The notes under the pieces are model-generated. The model worked only from the letters and a program-made list of their open reading frames with translations. It made no database searches and was not told the origin of the DNA. A stretch of 21,752 nt of DNA from Lachnospiraceae bacterium (GTDB lineage Bacteria; Bacillota; Clostridia; Lachnospirales; Lachnospiraceae). Shown piece after piece: positions 1 through 7,427 of the stretch. Positions within the stretch are counted from its first letter, which is position 1. Each line of letters opens with the position of its first letter. The translations under genes and the position numbers were made by a program. The DNA lies in contig VSND01000006.1 in NCBI GenBank assembly GCA_009774145.1, positions 102,052 through 123,803 of the forward strand, read 5' to 3'.

Positions 1-25
1 CGTTTCAGCGCTTTTCATGTGTTAT

Positions 26-31
26 ATTATA
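26..31 (-). promoter_or_regulatory. possible -10 element for a gene beyond the left edge
   Basis: On the minus strand the bases read TATAAT, an exact sigma-A -10 hexamer, just downstream of the stop codon of the SpoIID-like gene. No good -35 hexamer sits 16-18 bases upstream (TTTTCT or CTTTTC), so this may be only AT-rich spacer. It would drive a gene that starts outside the window. Confidence 0.25.
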
Positions 32-62
32 CCCAATCTTTGCCAAAAAGAAAAGACTTTAT

Positions 63-1328
63 TTAACTTAATTCTGCAATTCTGGACACGCCTACATAAA
101 TCTCGGATATTTTGTACCAGGTCTGGTAATTTACAATCCCCGTGACCGGAAGTCCGAAGATCGACTGGAATTTCTCAACAGCCGCTCTGGTTGCCGGTCC
201 GTAGATTCCGTCTGCCGCAATTCCGGGAAGCGCCGGATAGGATCCGGAGATTACATTCAGCTGCTCCTGCATCTGCTGTACCTTCGCCCCGCTGGCGCCT
301 TCTGCCAGCTCATACCCCGGCCAGGAAGAGGGTACTCCGGATATCTCCACTGCCGTATTGATGTAGATACTGTCTCCATAATAATAGCGCAGGATCTCTA
401 TGGCGGAATACCCGCGTTCTCCCAGACTCTGAGCGCCCCACTGGCTCATCCAGTTCGGACAGGTCACTCGCTTTCCGTCGCAGTACTGAGTCAGGATCGG
501 CTGTTTTACGTTGGGGCGGGACAGATAATTGCCGTACATCTCGTCTACCACGTTCGATATGGTCTGGAAAATATTTCTGCCCTGTATCCATTTCTGGTCA
601 AACGCAGTGGAGGATGTGATCGTAAAATCATACCCCTTGTTGCGATACCATTCCGTATACACACGATTCAGGACAAAGGACATGATCGCCAGCACATTGG
701 CACGTATGGCCGCGTCTGTCCAGGTGGCATAGATTTCGCTGGAAGCCACATTTTTGATATAATCTTTAAAGCGTACCCAGTAATTCCGGGCGCTGGTGTC
801 CGACGGAGCCCCGTCATGGACAATCACATATTCCGGGATAACCACCCGGCTGAGCACGATCTCCCCGGTCTCTGTCGTCGGCTTGATCTCCTCCTCCGCA
901 ATCTTCGGCGGATAAGTGCCGAACAGCGTATGCGGACCTATGACAATCCTTTCAAATTCCTCATCCGGCGAAGCCGCCTGCATCCGAATCTCCTGAATCG
1001 CCGTGACCCCCGGAAGGATCTCCGTTCCGGCAACCTCCACGTCCTCATATCCGGCCGCCTGCACGCGAATCGTATATTCCGAGTAAGGCTGCTCTTCCGA
1101 GAACTGCGTACTGTACAGTTCTGCCGGTGCAGGCAGCGTCAGAATCTCTGTCATTCCCGATGCATCTGTCGTATACCTCCGGATCTCACTGTTCGGGTCA
1201 CCCTCATAGGAAATCTCTATCTCCGCTCCCGGAATCGGCTTCATGGTTCGCCCTTCTGTAAGACGTACCTGAAGCTGTCCTTCCTCTGACGGGAGGCGGG
1301 GGGTATTTTCGAATTCGTTTTCTGGCAT
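63..1328 (-). CDS. SpoIID-like protein with C-terminal peptidoglycan-binding domain
   Basis: This 421-residue protein has three parts. Residues 18-118 form a beta-rich carrier-like domain of the carboxypeptidase-regulatory type. Residues about 180-325 resemble the SpoIID family: YIKNVASSEIY (190-200) puts Glu198 where SpoIID carries its catalytic Glu, and MSQWGAQSLGERGYSAIEIL (294-313) matches the family's C-terminal signature. Residues 343-410 are a PG_binding_1 repeat (GIYGPATRAAVEKFQ, then TGIVNYQTWYKI). SpoIID proteins are lytic transglycosylases that strip peptidoglycan during engulfment in sporulation. Cys283 and Cys290 flank the DGKRVT stretch and could bind metal or form a disulfide. 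Unlike classical SpoIID there is no signal peptide or N-terminal membrane helix, so it may act in the mother cell or leave by another route. The start at 1328 has a modest GAGG Shine-Dalgarno. It is the last gene of the run, after nadE. Domain calls are firm; the in-vivo role is inferred. Confidence 0.85.
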   Translation of the reverse strand: MPENEFENTPRLPSEEGQLQVRLTEGRTMKPIPGAEIEISYEGDPNSEIRRYTTDASGMTEILTLPAPAELYSTQFSEEQPYSEYTIRVQAAGYEDVEVAGTEILPGVTAIQEIRMQAASPDEEFERIVIGPHTLFGTYPPKIAEEEIKPTTETGEIVLSRVVIPEYVIVHDGAPSDTSARNYWVRFKDYIKNVASSEIYATWTDAAIRANVLAIMSFVLNRVYTEWYRNKGYDFTITSSTAFDQKWIQGRNIFQTISNVVDEMYGNYLSRPNVKQPILTQYCDGKRVTCPNWMSQWGAQSLGERGYSAIEILRYYYGDSIYINTAVEISGVPSSWPGYELAEGASGAKVQQMQEQLNVISGSYPALPGIAADGIYGPATRAAVEKFQSIFGLPVTGIVNYQTWYKISEIYVGVSRIAELS

Positions 1329-1333
1329 AAAAT

Positions 1334-1376
1334 GACCTCATATTCATCAACCTTTCTATAATATATGAACGAGGTC
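1334..1376 (-). other. inverted repeat between nadE and the SpoIID-like gene
   Basis: The arms GACCTC/GAGGTC plus TTCAT/ATGAA pair around an AT-rich loop. The downstream arm contains the GAGG ribosome binding site of the SpoIID-like gene, so folding would hide it. The few T residues that follow make it a poor terminator on the minus strand. A TATTAT-like -10 lies in the loop. It could be an RBS-hiding hairpin, a weak terminator, or chance. Confidence 0.35.
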
Positions 1377-1413
1377 CTTTTTCATTACACATTCTGTCCG
1401 GTTTGCAGCGAGT

Positions 1414-3330
1414 CTATACAAGATTTTCCAGACAATCCAGCCAGAGAGCCGCACTGGCATCGCTGGGCATACGCAGGTCGCCTCTTGGAGATACTGCCAC
1501 ACTGCCCACTTTCGGACCATCCGGCAGGCAGGAGCGTTTAAACTGCTGGGCAAAGAAACGTCTGCAGAAGGTCTTCAGCCATTTCAGAATGACCGAATCT
1601 TCATACTCTCCTGCAAAAGCCTGCCGCGCCAGATAATAAATCTTGTCCGGAGCAAAACCGAACCGGAGCATATAATACAGATAAAAATCATGAAGCTCAT
1701 ACGGGCCTACCAGATCCTCTGTCTTCTGGGCAATTACCCCGTCCTTCGGCGGCAGAAGCTCCGGACTGACCGGCGTATCCAGAATATCAAGAAGGACAGC
1801 GGACAGCTCCCCGTCTTTGCAGGTATCTGCATAATAGCGGACCAGATGGCGCACCAGCGTCTTTGGCACGGAAGCATTCACTCCATACATGGACATATGG
1901 TCCCCGTTATAGGTTGCCCATCCAAGCGCCAGCTCCGACATGTCGCCGGTTCCTATGACCATTCCGCCGGTCTGGTTCGCAATGTCCATCAGGACCTGTG
2001 TGCGCTCTCTTGCCTGAGAATTTTCATAAGTCACATCATGAGTGTCCTTATCATGTCCGATATCCCGGAAATGCACGGTAACTGCTTCTTTAATATGCAC
2101 TTCCTGAAGTTCTGCCCCGATCCTTTCTGTCAGTGCACAGGCATTCCGGTAAGTCCGGTCCGTCGTCCCGAAGCAGGGCATGGTTACTGCCCGGATGCAC
2201 TGTCTGGAAAGTCCCAGAAGGTCACAGGCTCTGGCTGCCACAAGAAGCGCCAGCGTGGAATCCAGCCCTCCGGAGATACCGATGACCATGCTTTTACAGC
2301 TGGTATGCTCGATCCGTTTTTTCAATCCCATGGACTGGATCATCAGGATCTCCTCACAGTGCTTTTCACGCTCTTCCTTATTGCCCGGAACAAATGGGGC
2401 TTTATCTATATACCGTTCCAGCGGACCGTCCAGAGGCTTCATGACATACGGCGCCACTGCATAATCCGGCGCATCCGCTGCCGCTTCAAAGGTAGAGATG
2501 CGCCTGCGTTCCCCTGTCAGCCGCTCAATATCCAGCTCCCCATAGATCGTTTCATTCAGAAAACGGCGGGATTCCTTCAGCAGACTTCCGTTTTCACAGA
2601 TCAGATGATGCCCGCCGAATACCAGATCCGTAGAAGACTCCCCCTCTCCGGCGCTGGCATAGACATAACCGCACGCCAGCCTTCCGGACTGGATCCGGAT
2701 CAGATCCCTTCGGTAAGACTCCTTGCCCGTGATCTCATCACTGGCAGACAGATTTACAATCACAGTTGCCCCATGCAGCGCATGGCGCACTCCGGGCGGC
2801 TCCGGCGCCCATACATCCTCGCAGATCTCCGCCGCCGTCAGAAGTCCCGGCATATTTCTGCAGGAAAAGAGAATATTGGCTCCAAAGGGCACCTTAAAAC
2901 CCTGCCAGTCAATAAATGTATATTCCTTCGGCGCTTTTGTAAAATAACGCGCCTCATAAAATTCACTGTAATTCGGAATGCAGGTCTTGGGAACCAGACC
3001 CAGAAGCCTGCCGTCCGAGAAGCCTGCCGCCACGTTATAGAGCTTTCCTTTCACCTCCAGAGGAACCCCCACAAAGAACAGCCCGTCCATCCCTTCACTG
3101 GCTTCGATCACTGCAAGAAGCGCTTCTTTTGCCTTTCTTAAAAGAAGTTCCTGCAAGAACAGTTCGCCGCAGGTATACCCGGTCAGGCAAAGCTCCGGAA
3201 ATACCAGAATCCTTGCGCCTTTTTCCCATGCTTCTTTCATCAGCCGGATGATCTCCTGTGCGTTATGCCCGGTGTCCGCAACCCTGATCTTCGGCGCCAG
3301 CGCCGCTGCTTTTACAAATCCGTACCCCAT
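1414..3330 (-). CDS. nadE: glutamine-dependent NAD(+) synthetase
   Basis: The protein makes NAD+ from nicotinic acid adenine dinucleotide, ATP and glutamine, the last cytosolic step of NAD biosynthesis. It has 638 residues, the usual length for the two-domain glutamine-using type. The N-terminal nitrilase-like glutaminase domain (1 to about 290) shows the Glu-Lys-Cys triad: Glu46 in FPELCLTGY, Lys115 in GLVPK and Cys170 in AAEICEDVW. The C-terminal synthetase domain has the ATP pyrophosphatase P-loop SGGLDS (353-358) and a GTGDMSELALGW motif. The start at 3330 is preceded by AAGGAG lying inside the end of hslO, whose stop codon is one base away, so the two genes are probably translationally coupled. 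Nothing is missing or broken. Confidence 0.96.
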   Translation of the reverse strand: MGYGFVKAAALAPKIRVADTGHNAQEIIRLMKEAWEKGARILVFPELCLTGYTCGELFLQELLLRKAKEALLAVIEASEGMDGLFFVGVPLEVKGKLYNVAAGFSDGRLLGLVPKTCIPNYSEFYEARYFTKAPKEYTFIDWQGFKVPFGANILFSCRNMPGLLTAAEICEDVWAPEPPGVRHALHGATVIVNLSASDEITGKESYRRDLIRIQSGRLACGYVYASAGEGESSTDLVFGGHHLICENGSLLKESRRFLNETIYGELDIERLTGERRRISTFEAAADAPDYAVAPYVMKPLDGPLERYIDKAPFVPGNKEEREKHCEEILMIQSMGLKKRIEHTSCKSMVIGISGGLDSTLALLVAARACDLLGLSRQCIRAVTMPCFGTTDRTYRNACALTERIGAELQEVHIKEAVTVHFRDIGHDKDTHDVTYENSQARERTQVLMDIANQTGGMVIGTGDMSELALGWATYNGDHMSMYGVNASVPKTLVRHLVRYYADTCKDGELSAVLLDILDTPVSPELLPPKDGVIAQKTEDLVGPYELHDFYLYYMLRFGFAPDKIYYLARQAFAGEYEDSVILKWLKTFCRRFFAQQFKRSCLPDGPKVGSVAVSPRGDLRMPSDASAALWLDCLENLV

Positions 3331-3331
3331 C

Positions 3332-4210
3332 TTATTTACTCCTTCTTATGATATTCTTCAGATCTTCCACTGTAAATTCATATGGTGTGTTGCAGAAATG
3401 GCATTTCACCTCAATGGGTTTTCCTTCCTGCACCATCTCGTTCAGTTCTTTTCTGCCGATACTGACGATCGCCTTTTCCACGCGTTCCTTACTGCAGCTG
3501 CAGGAAAAAGACAGATCCGTGCGTTCCAGAAACTCCACGCCGAATGCTCCCAGCAGTTCTTCCAGAAGCTGTTCCGGCGTAAAGCCCCGGTCCAGATATT
3601 CCGTGACGGACTGCATGGCCGTCAGCTTTTTCTCCAGTCCTGCAATTACCTCTTCGGATGCAAAGGGCATGAGCTGGATGATAAATCCGCCTGCCTGCTT
3701 CACCGTATTATTCTTTTCCATCAGGACTCCCAGTCCCACTGCGGATGGGGTCTGCTCGGAATTTGCAAAATACCAGGTCAGGTCGTCGCCGATCTCCCCT
3801 GTTTTCAGTTCGGTCTGCCCCACATAGGGTTCTTTCATCCCCAGATCCTTGATAACGCTTAACACGCCCAGATCCAGAGCCCCTCCCACATCCAGCTTTC
3901 CTTCTGCATTTGGGGGAAGCATAACCTGCGGTACATCCGCAAAGCCTTTGACATGTCCTCTGGAATCCGCTGTCACCGTCAGTCCTTTCACCGGTCCGCT
4001 GCATTTGATCTGAAGAGTCAGAAGATCGTCTTCCCCCTTCATCATCACGCCCATCATGGCCCCGGCTGTCAGAAGCCTTCCAAGCGCCGCCGTCACCACC
4101 GGACTGGTATCGTGCCTGGCACGCGCCGTTTCCACCGTATCTCTTGATGTTATGGCAAACGCGCGGATCTGTCCTTCCGCTGCCGTTGCCCTTACCAGAT
4201 AATCTTTCAT
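3332..4210 (-). CDS. hslO: Hsp33 redox-regulated chaperonin
   Basis: Hsp33 is a cytosolic holdase switched on by oxidation: a zinc site of four cysteines at the C-terminus forms disulfides under oxidative stress and unfolds a linker. All four are present as CSC (237-239) and CHFC (270-273), separated by 30 residues, which fits the family pattern CxC-x(27-32)-CxxC. The N-terminal substrate-binding domain begins MKDYLVRATAAEGQIRAFA, typical of Firmicute HslO. I chose the ATG at 4210 (292 residues) over an upstream ATG at 4285 because AAAGGAGA lies about 8 bases before it and because the longer form would add a non-conserved tail inside the methyltransferase gene. It starts 13 bases after that gene's stop codon and ends one base before nadE. 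Confidence 0.95.
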   Translation of the reverse strand: MKDYLVRATAAEGQIRAFAITSRDTVETARARHDTSPVVTAALGRLLTAGAMMGVMMKGEDDLLTLQIKCSGPVKGLTVTADSRGHVKGFADVPQVMLPPNAEGKLDVGGALDLGVLSVIKDLGMKEPYVGQTELKTGEIGDDLTWYFANSEQTPSAVGLGVLMEKNNTVKQAGGFIIQLMPFASEEVIAGLEKKLTAMQSVTEYLDRGFTPEQLLEELLGAFGVEFLERTDLSFSCSCSKERVEKAIVSIGRKELNEMVQEGKPIEVKCHFCNTPYEFTVEDLKNIIRRSK

Positions 4211-4223
4211 GTCCCGTTCTCCT

Positions 4224-5066
4224 TTATCGGTTTCCTGTCCCTTCTGCCTGTCTTCCATTTTCTGCAATCCCAATGCCTGCGGCACAAATCGGTTCCTTCT
4301 TTGCTCCTGATACCAGCATCCGTCTCCGGCAGATCACATGGACCCGTTCAGAACGGGGTCCTGCCGGCTCATGTGTAAATGCATCGTACATATGCAGAAG
4401 CTGAAGCCCTGACTGCTCCACCAGCCTTCGTACCGTATCCAGCGGATAAGCACGCTGATAATGTGTTTCTTCCTGTTTTCTATAATAACCCGAATCTTCC
4501 CGTATGAAAAGTGTCAGATGATATTCATTGATCATTTCTTCTTCATCGTAATAATTTTCCCATATAAAGCTGCCCTCATCCCTGTTTTCTGCTATGGTCT
4601 GCTCTCCCAGAAGCTCCCGGTATTTGTATTCCGTGTTAAGGTCAAAGATAAAAAGTCCCCCATAATCCAGATAGTTCTGTGCGGCAGAAGACAAAATCCC
4701 CAGAAGTTCTTCCTCCTCCAGTATATAGTTCATGGCATCGCAGTTGCAGACGATTGCCCGCACAGTTCCGTAAAGTTCAAATTCCCGCATGTCCTGACAC
4801 AGATAGAGAATATCATGCCCGGACGCTTCCCGGCGCTCTGCTGCGATTTCCAGCATCTCTTCCGACCGGTCGATGCCGGTCATGTCATATCCTGCAGCTG
4901 CCAGAAACTCCGTCAGGACTCCTGTCCCACATCCCAGGTCAAGAACCAGACCATCCTCAATTCCGTATTCCGTCAGCAGTTCTTCCAGATAACTGCCCCA
5001 CTCCTCATATGGCACATCCTCCATAAACAAATCATATACCTCTGCAAAGCCCGTGTATGCTTCCAC
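4224..5066 (-). CDS. class I SAM-dependent methyltransferase
   Basis: The glycine-rich SAM-binding motif I, LVLDLGCGTG, lies at residues 40-49, followed by an acidic residue in GYDMTGIDRS and a later motif with CNCDAMNYI. The C-terminal half (HLTLFIREDSGYYRKQEETH, DTVRRLVEQSGL) is typical of small-molecule or unassigned class I methyltransferases. The substrate is not evident. I prefer the GTG start at 5066 (about 280 residues): it has AGGGAGG seven bases upstream and gives the N-terminus MEAYTGFAEVYDLFM, where the conserved region begins. An ATG at 5099 in the same frame is the alternative and would add eleven charged residues. About 20 residues at the C-terminus, past VHVICRR, look like a non-conserved tail that runs up to hslO. 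It lies between the crh-like gene and hslO. Confidence 0.88.
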   Translation of the reverse strand: MEAYTGFAEVYDLFMEDVPYEEWGSYLEELLTEYGIEDGLVLDLGCGTGVLTEFLAAAGYDMTGIDRSEEMLEIAAERREASGHDILYLCQDMREFELYGTVRAIVCNCDAMNYILEEEELLGILSSAAQNYLDYGGLFIFDLNTEYKYRELLGEQTIAENRDEGSFIWENYYDEEEMINEYHLTLFIREDSGYYRKQEETHYQRAYPLDTVRRLVEQSGLQLLHMYDAFTHEPAGPRSERVHVICRRRMLVSGAKKEPICAAGIGIAENGRQAEGTGNR

Positions 5067-5117
5067 AATCCATCCTCCCTTTTTCCGGATATCTGCCATG
5101 TTCTTTTTCCTGCAACA

Positions 5118-5147
5118 AAGCGGAGGTTGTGATACAAACCCCCGCTT
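5118..5147 (-). terminator. hairpin between the crh-like gene and the methyltransferase, weak terminator
   Basis: The arms AAGCGGGGGTT and AACCTCCGCTT form an 11-bp stem with one G-T pair and an 8-base loop. On the minus strand it is followed only by TGTTGC rather than a clean T run. It may therefore attenuate transcription from the murB-rapZ-whiA-crh block into the downstream genes rather than stop it fully. Confidence 0.5.
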
Positions 5148-5184
5148 CTCTATCCTGAATCAGCCGTATACGTATTCCTGTTGG

Positions 5185-5442
5185 TCAGTTACTACTGCTT
5201 AAATACTTTTCAATATTTTCGATTGCATCCATCTCATCATTGCCCTCTGCAGATACGATCACGGATTCACCGGCAGACAGCCCAAGCGTCATCATTCCCA
5301 TGATACTCTTTGCATTGACTTTCTTGTCTCCGATCTCCACATAGATCCTGCTGTCATACTGGCTGGCCACCTGTACCAATAACGCTGTCGGTCTGGCTTC
5401 CAATCCATCAGCAATCTGGATGGTGATTGGTTTTTTAATCAT
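5185..5442 (-). CDS. crh: HPr-family regulatory protein, Crh-like (Glu in place of the active-site His)
   Basis: This 85-residue protein has the HPr fold but reads DGLEARPT where PTS HPr reads GLHARP, so residue 15 is Glu instead of the phosphoryl-accepting His. The regulatory serine site NAKSIMGMM is kept with Ser46 at the canonical position. In Bacillus, Crh (Gln15, Ser46) is phosphorylated only on Ser46 by HprK and acts with CcpA in carbon catabolite control. By analogy this protein should be unable to pass phosphate in the PTS and should be purely regulatory. I chose the ATG at 5442 because GGAGGAG lies just upstream inside whiA and a longer form adds a non-HPr tail. It begins one base after the whiA stop, as in the Bacillus whiA(yvcL)-crh pair. 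No HprK gene is visible in the window. Confidence 0.88.
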   Translation of the reverse strand: MIKKPITIQIADGLEARPTALLVQVASQYDSRIYVEIGDKKVNAKSIMGMMTLGLSAGESVIVSAEGNDEMDAIENIEKYLSSSN

Positions 5443-5443
5443 T

Positions 5444-6391
5444 TTACTCCTCCTCGCCCTTACGCAATTGTTCTGCAATAAGACTCAGCTTACGCAGACG
5501 ATGATTCACTCCGGATTTTCCCACCTGCGGGGATAACATATCGCCCAGTTCTTTCAAACTGGCGTCCGGATGTTCAAGTCTCAGCCTGGCGGTCTCCTCC
5601 AGGCCTTCCGGAAGTTGATGCAATCCTTTATGATGTTCGATATACCGGATATCCTCCACCTGCCGGACCGCTGCAAAAACCGTCTTGTTCAGATTCGCTG
5701 TCTCGCAGTTCACCTTTCGGTTTACAGAGTTGCGCATTTCCTTCACAATCCGTACATTCTCGAACTGCATAAGCGATACATGAGCCCCCATAAGCCCCAG
5801 AAGCTCCACAATCTGTGATCCTTCCTTTACATAAACCACATAATGGCGCTTCCGCAATATGGTCTTTGCATCAATCTGATACTGTACAAGAAGCTCCTGA
5901 ATCTGCTCTGCTTTTTTCTGCGACGAGCATACCATCTCGAAATGATAGGATTTTTCCGGATCACTGACGGATCCGGCGGCAAGAAAAGCTCCGCGCAGGA
6001 AAGCACGTCTGCAGCAGTTCTGTCTCAGCAGCTGATTATGTATCAGTGACATGCACTCATGAATGTTTCCGTCCGAATCAAGCAGACACGTTTCTTTTAA
6101 AAGTCTCCTTGCTTCCCGGTCCTTTCGGACCACTACCGAGCAGGAGAATACCTCCCTGTTTTTTCGAATGGCAACTTCCGCTTTAATATTAAATGCTTTT
6201 CTCAATAATGTAAAGTACTTTCTTGCAACTGGAAGATTTTCCGTCTGTATTTTTACGCAAAAGCGGTCATTTTCAGTAATGATAATCTTTCCGCACAGGC
6301 TTATAATAGCAGCAGTTTCTGCCAGCCTGCAGTGCCGTCCCATGGATGCGGGGCGGGAAAGCTCTTCTTTGATCTCTGATGAAAACGACAT
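5444..6391 (-). CDS. whiA: WhiA family DNA-binding protein
   Basis: WhiA proteins join a degenerate LAGLIDADG homing-endonuclease-like fold to a C-terminal helix-turn-helix. In actinomycetes WhiA controls sporulation-specific division genes; in Bacillus (YvcL) it affects Z-ring formation and chromosome segregation. This 315-residue copy begins MSFSSEIKEELSR, the standard WhiA N-terminus, and has RRAFLRGAFLAAGSVSDPEK in the LAGLIDADG region and a C-terminal HTH (HPDASLKELGDMLSPQVGKS, then GVNHRLRKL). I chose the ATG at 6391 because GGAGG sits 7-8 bases upstream; a frame opening at 6427 adds 12 arginine-rich, non-conserved residues. It follows rapZ after 94 bases and is coupled to the crh-like gene. 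Confidence 0.94.
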   Translation of the reverse strand: MSFSSEIKEELSRPASMGRHCRLAETAAIISLCGKIIITENDRFCVKIQTENLPVARKYFTLLRKAFNIKAEVAIRKNREVFSCSVVVRKDREARRLLKETCLLDSDGNIHECMSLIHNQLLRQNCCRRAFLRGAFLAAGSVSDPEKSYHFEMVCSSQKKAEQIQELLVQYQIDAKTILRKRHYVVYVKEGSQIVELLGLMGAHVSLMQFENVRIVKEMRNSVNRKVNCETANLNKTVFAAVRQVEDIRYIEHHKGLHQLPEGLEETARLRLEHPDASLKELGDMLSPQVGKSGVNHRLRKLSLIAEQLRKGEEE

Positions 6392-6485
6392 GGACGACCT
6401 CCTTGCCAGGCCGGGGCGTCGCGGCATGTCTTACCATGACCCCGTCCTTTTACAGGCAATCAGATATAATCTGTTCTGCCACTGA

Positions 6486-7361
6486 TTATTTTCCGCGGGC
6501 AGCATCTTTCCCAATGTCACGGTGATCCAGCTTTACCCCATAATCTTTCTGGTCCTGCAGCCGTTCATAAAGTCTGTTGGCCAGAGTGACAGAACGATGC
6601 TTGCCTCCGGTACAGCCAATGGCGATCACCAGCTGGTTTTTGCCTTCCAGCACATAGTTGGGAACCAGAAACCGAACCATGTCGTCCAGCTTGTCCAGAA
6701 AGACATGAGCCATCTCAAAGCCCATGACAAAGTCCTGAACCGCCGGATCATTGCCTGTGAGTCTTCGAAGTTCTTCATAATAGTAAGGATTCGGAAGAAA
6801 CCTCACATCAAAAACCAGATCCGCATCACTGGGAATTCCATACTTAAACCCGAAAGAAAGCACCGTAATCATCAGGTTTTTGAACTCGTGATTCTGAACA
6901 AAGATCTTGTCCAGCTCCTGCTTCAGTTCCCGGACGAGAAGCTGACTTGTATCAACAATGTAGTCTGCCTGTTTTTTCAAAAATATCAGGCGCTCCCGCT
7001 CCAGGATGATGCCCTGTTCGATTCTTCCGGATTCCGCCAGCGGATGCATCCTTCTGGTCTCCTTATAACGCTTCACCAGAATTTCATTGCCGGCATCCAG
7101 AAAGAGAATCTCATAAGAAATCCCCCTGGCCGCCATATGCTCCAGAATCGGTTCCATCTGGCTCAGGGCCCTGCCGCTTCGGATGTCCAGTCCAATGGCC
7201 ACCTTTGTGATCTCACTGTTGCCGGACGCTGTCAGCTCCGCAAACTTGTCCACAAAAGGAACCGGCAGGTTATCCACACAGAAATAGCCTGCATCCTCCA
7301 GTATTTTCAGCGCTGTTGCCTTTCCTGCACCGGACATGCCGGTCACAATTACCAGTCTCAT
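6486..7361 (-). CDS. rapZ: RapZ/YvcJ family nucleotide-binding protein
   Basis: The 291-residue protein is a full-length member of the RapZ (YvcJ, formerly YhbJ) family. In E. coli RapZ guides RNase E to the small RNA GlmZ and so controls glmS; in Bacillus YvcJ is a GTP/ATP-binding protein whose target is less clear. The N-terminus has the P-loop GMSGAGKAT (8-16) followed by the family signature CVDNLPVPF, and the C-terminal domain has the RapZ motif IGCTGGKHRSVTLANRL. In the P-loop the residue after the lysine is Ala15, where Ser or Thr normally helps bind Mg2+; Thr16 follows directly. AGGAGACAG precedes the start. It lies between murB and whiA, the usual Firmicute context. Confidence 0.94.
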   Translation of the reverse strand: MRLVIVTGMSGAGKATALKILEDAGYFCVDNLPVPFVDKFAELTASGNSEITKVAIGLDIRSGRALSQMEPILEHMAARGISYEILFLDAGNEILVKRYKETRRMHPLAESGRIEQGIILERERLIFLKKQADYIVDTSQLLVRELKQELDKIFVQNHEFKNLMITVLSFGFKYGIPSDADLVFDVRFLPNPYYYEELRRLTGNDPAVQDFVMGFEMAHVFLDKLDDMVRFLVPNYVLEGKNQLVIAIGCTGGKHRSVTLANRLYERLQDQKDYGVKLDHRDIGKDAARGK

Positions 7362-7427
7362 ATCTTCTGTCTCCTGATATAAACGTCTCCTGTCTGTTCC
7401 TGCAGATGTCTGTTCTTTCTGCCCGGC

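Noticed and set aside
1690..3141. Long plus-strand open frame opposite nadE.
   Set aside because: It has no recognisable domain and a skewed composition; nadE is complete with all catalytic residues.
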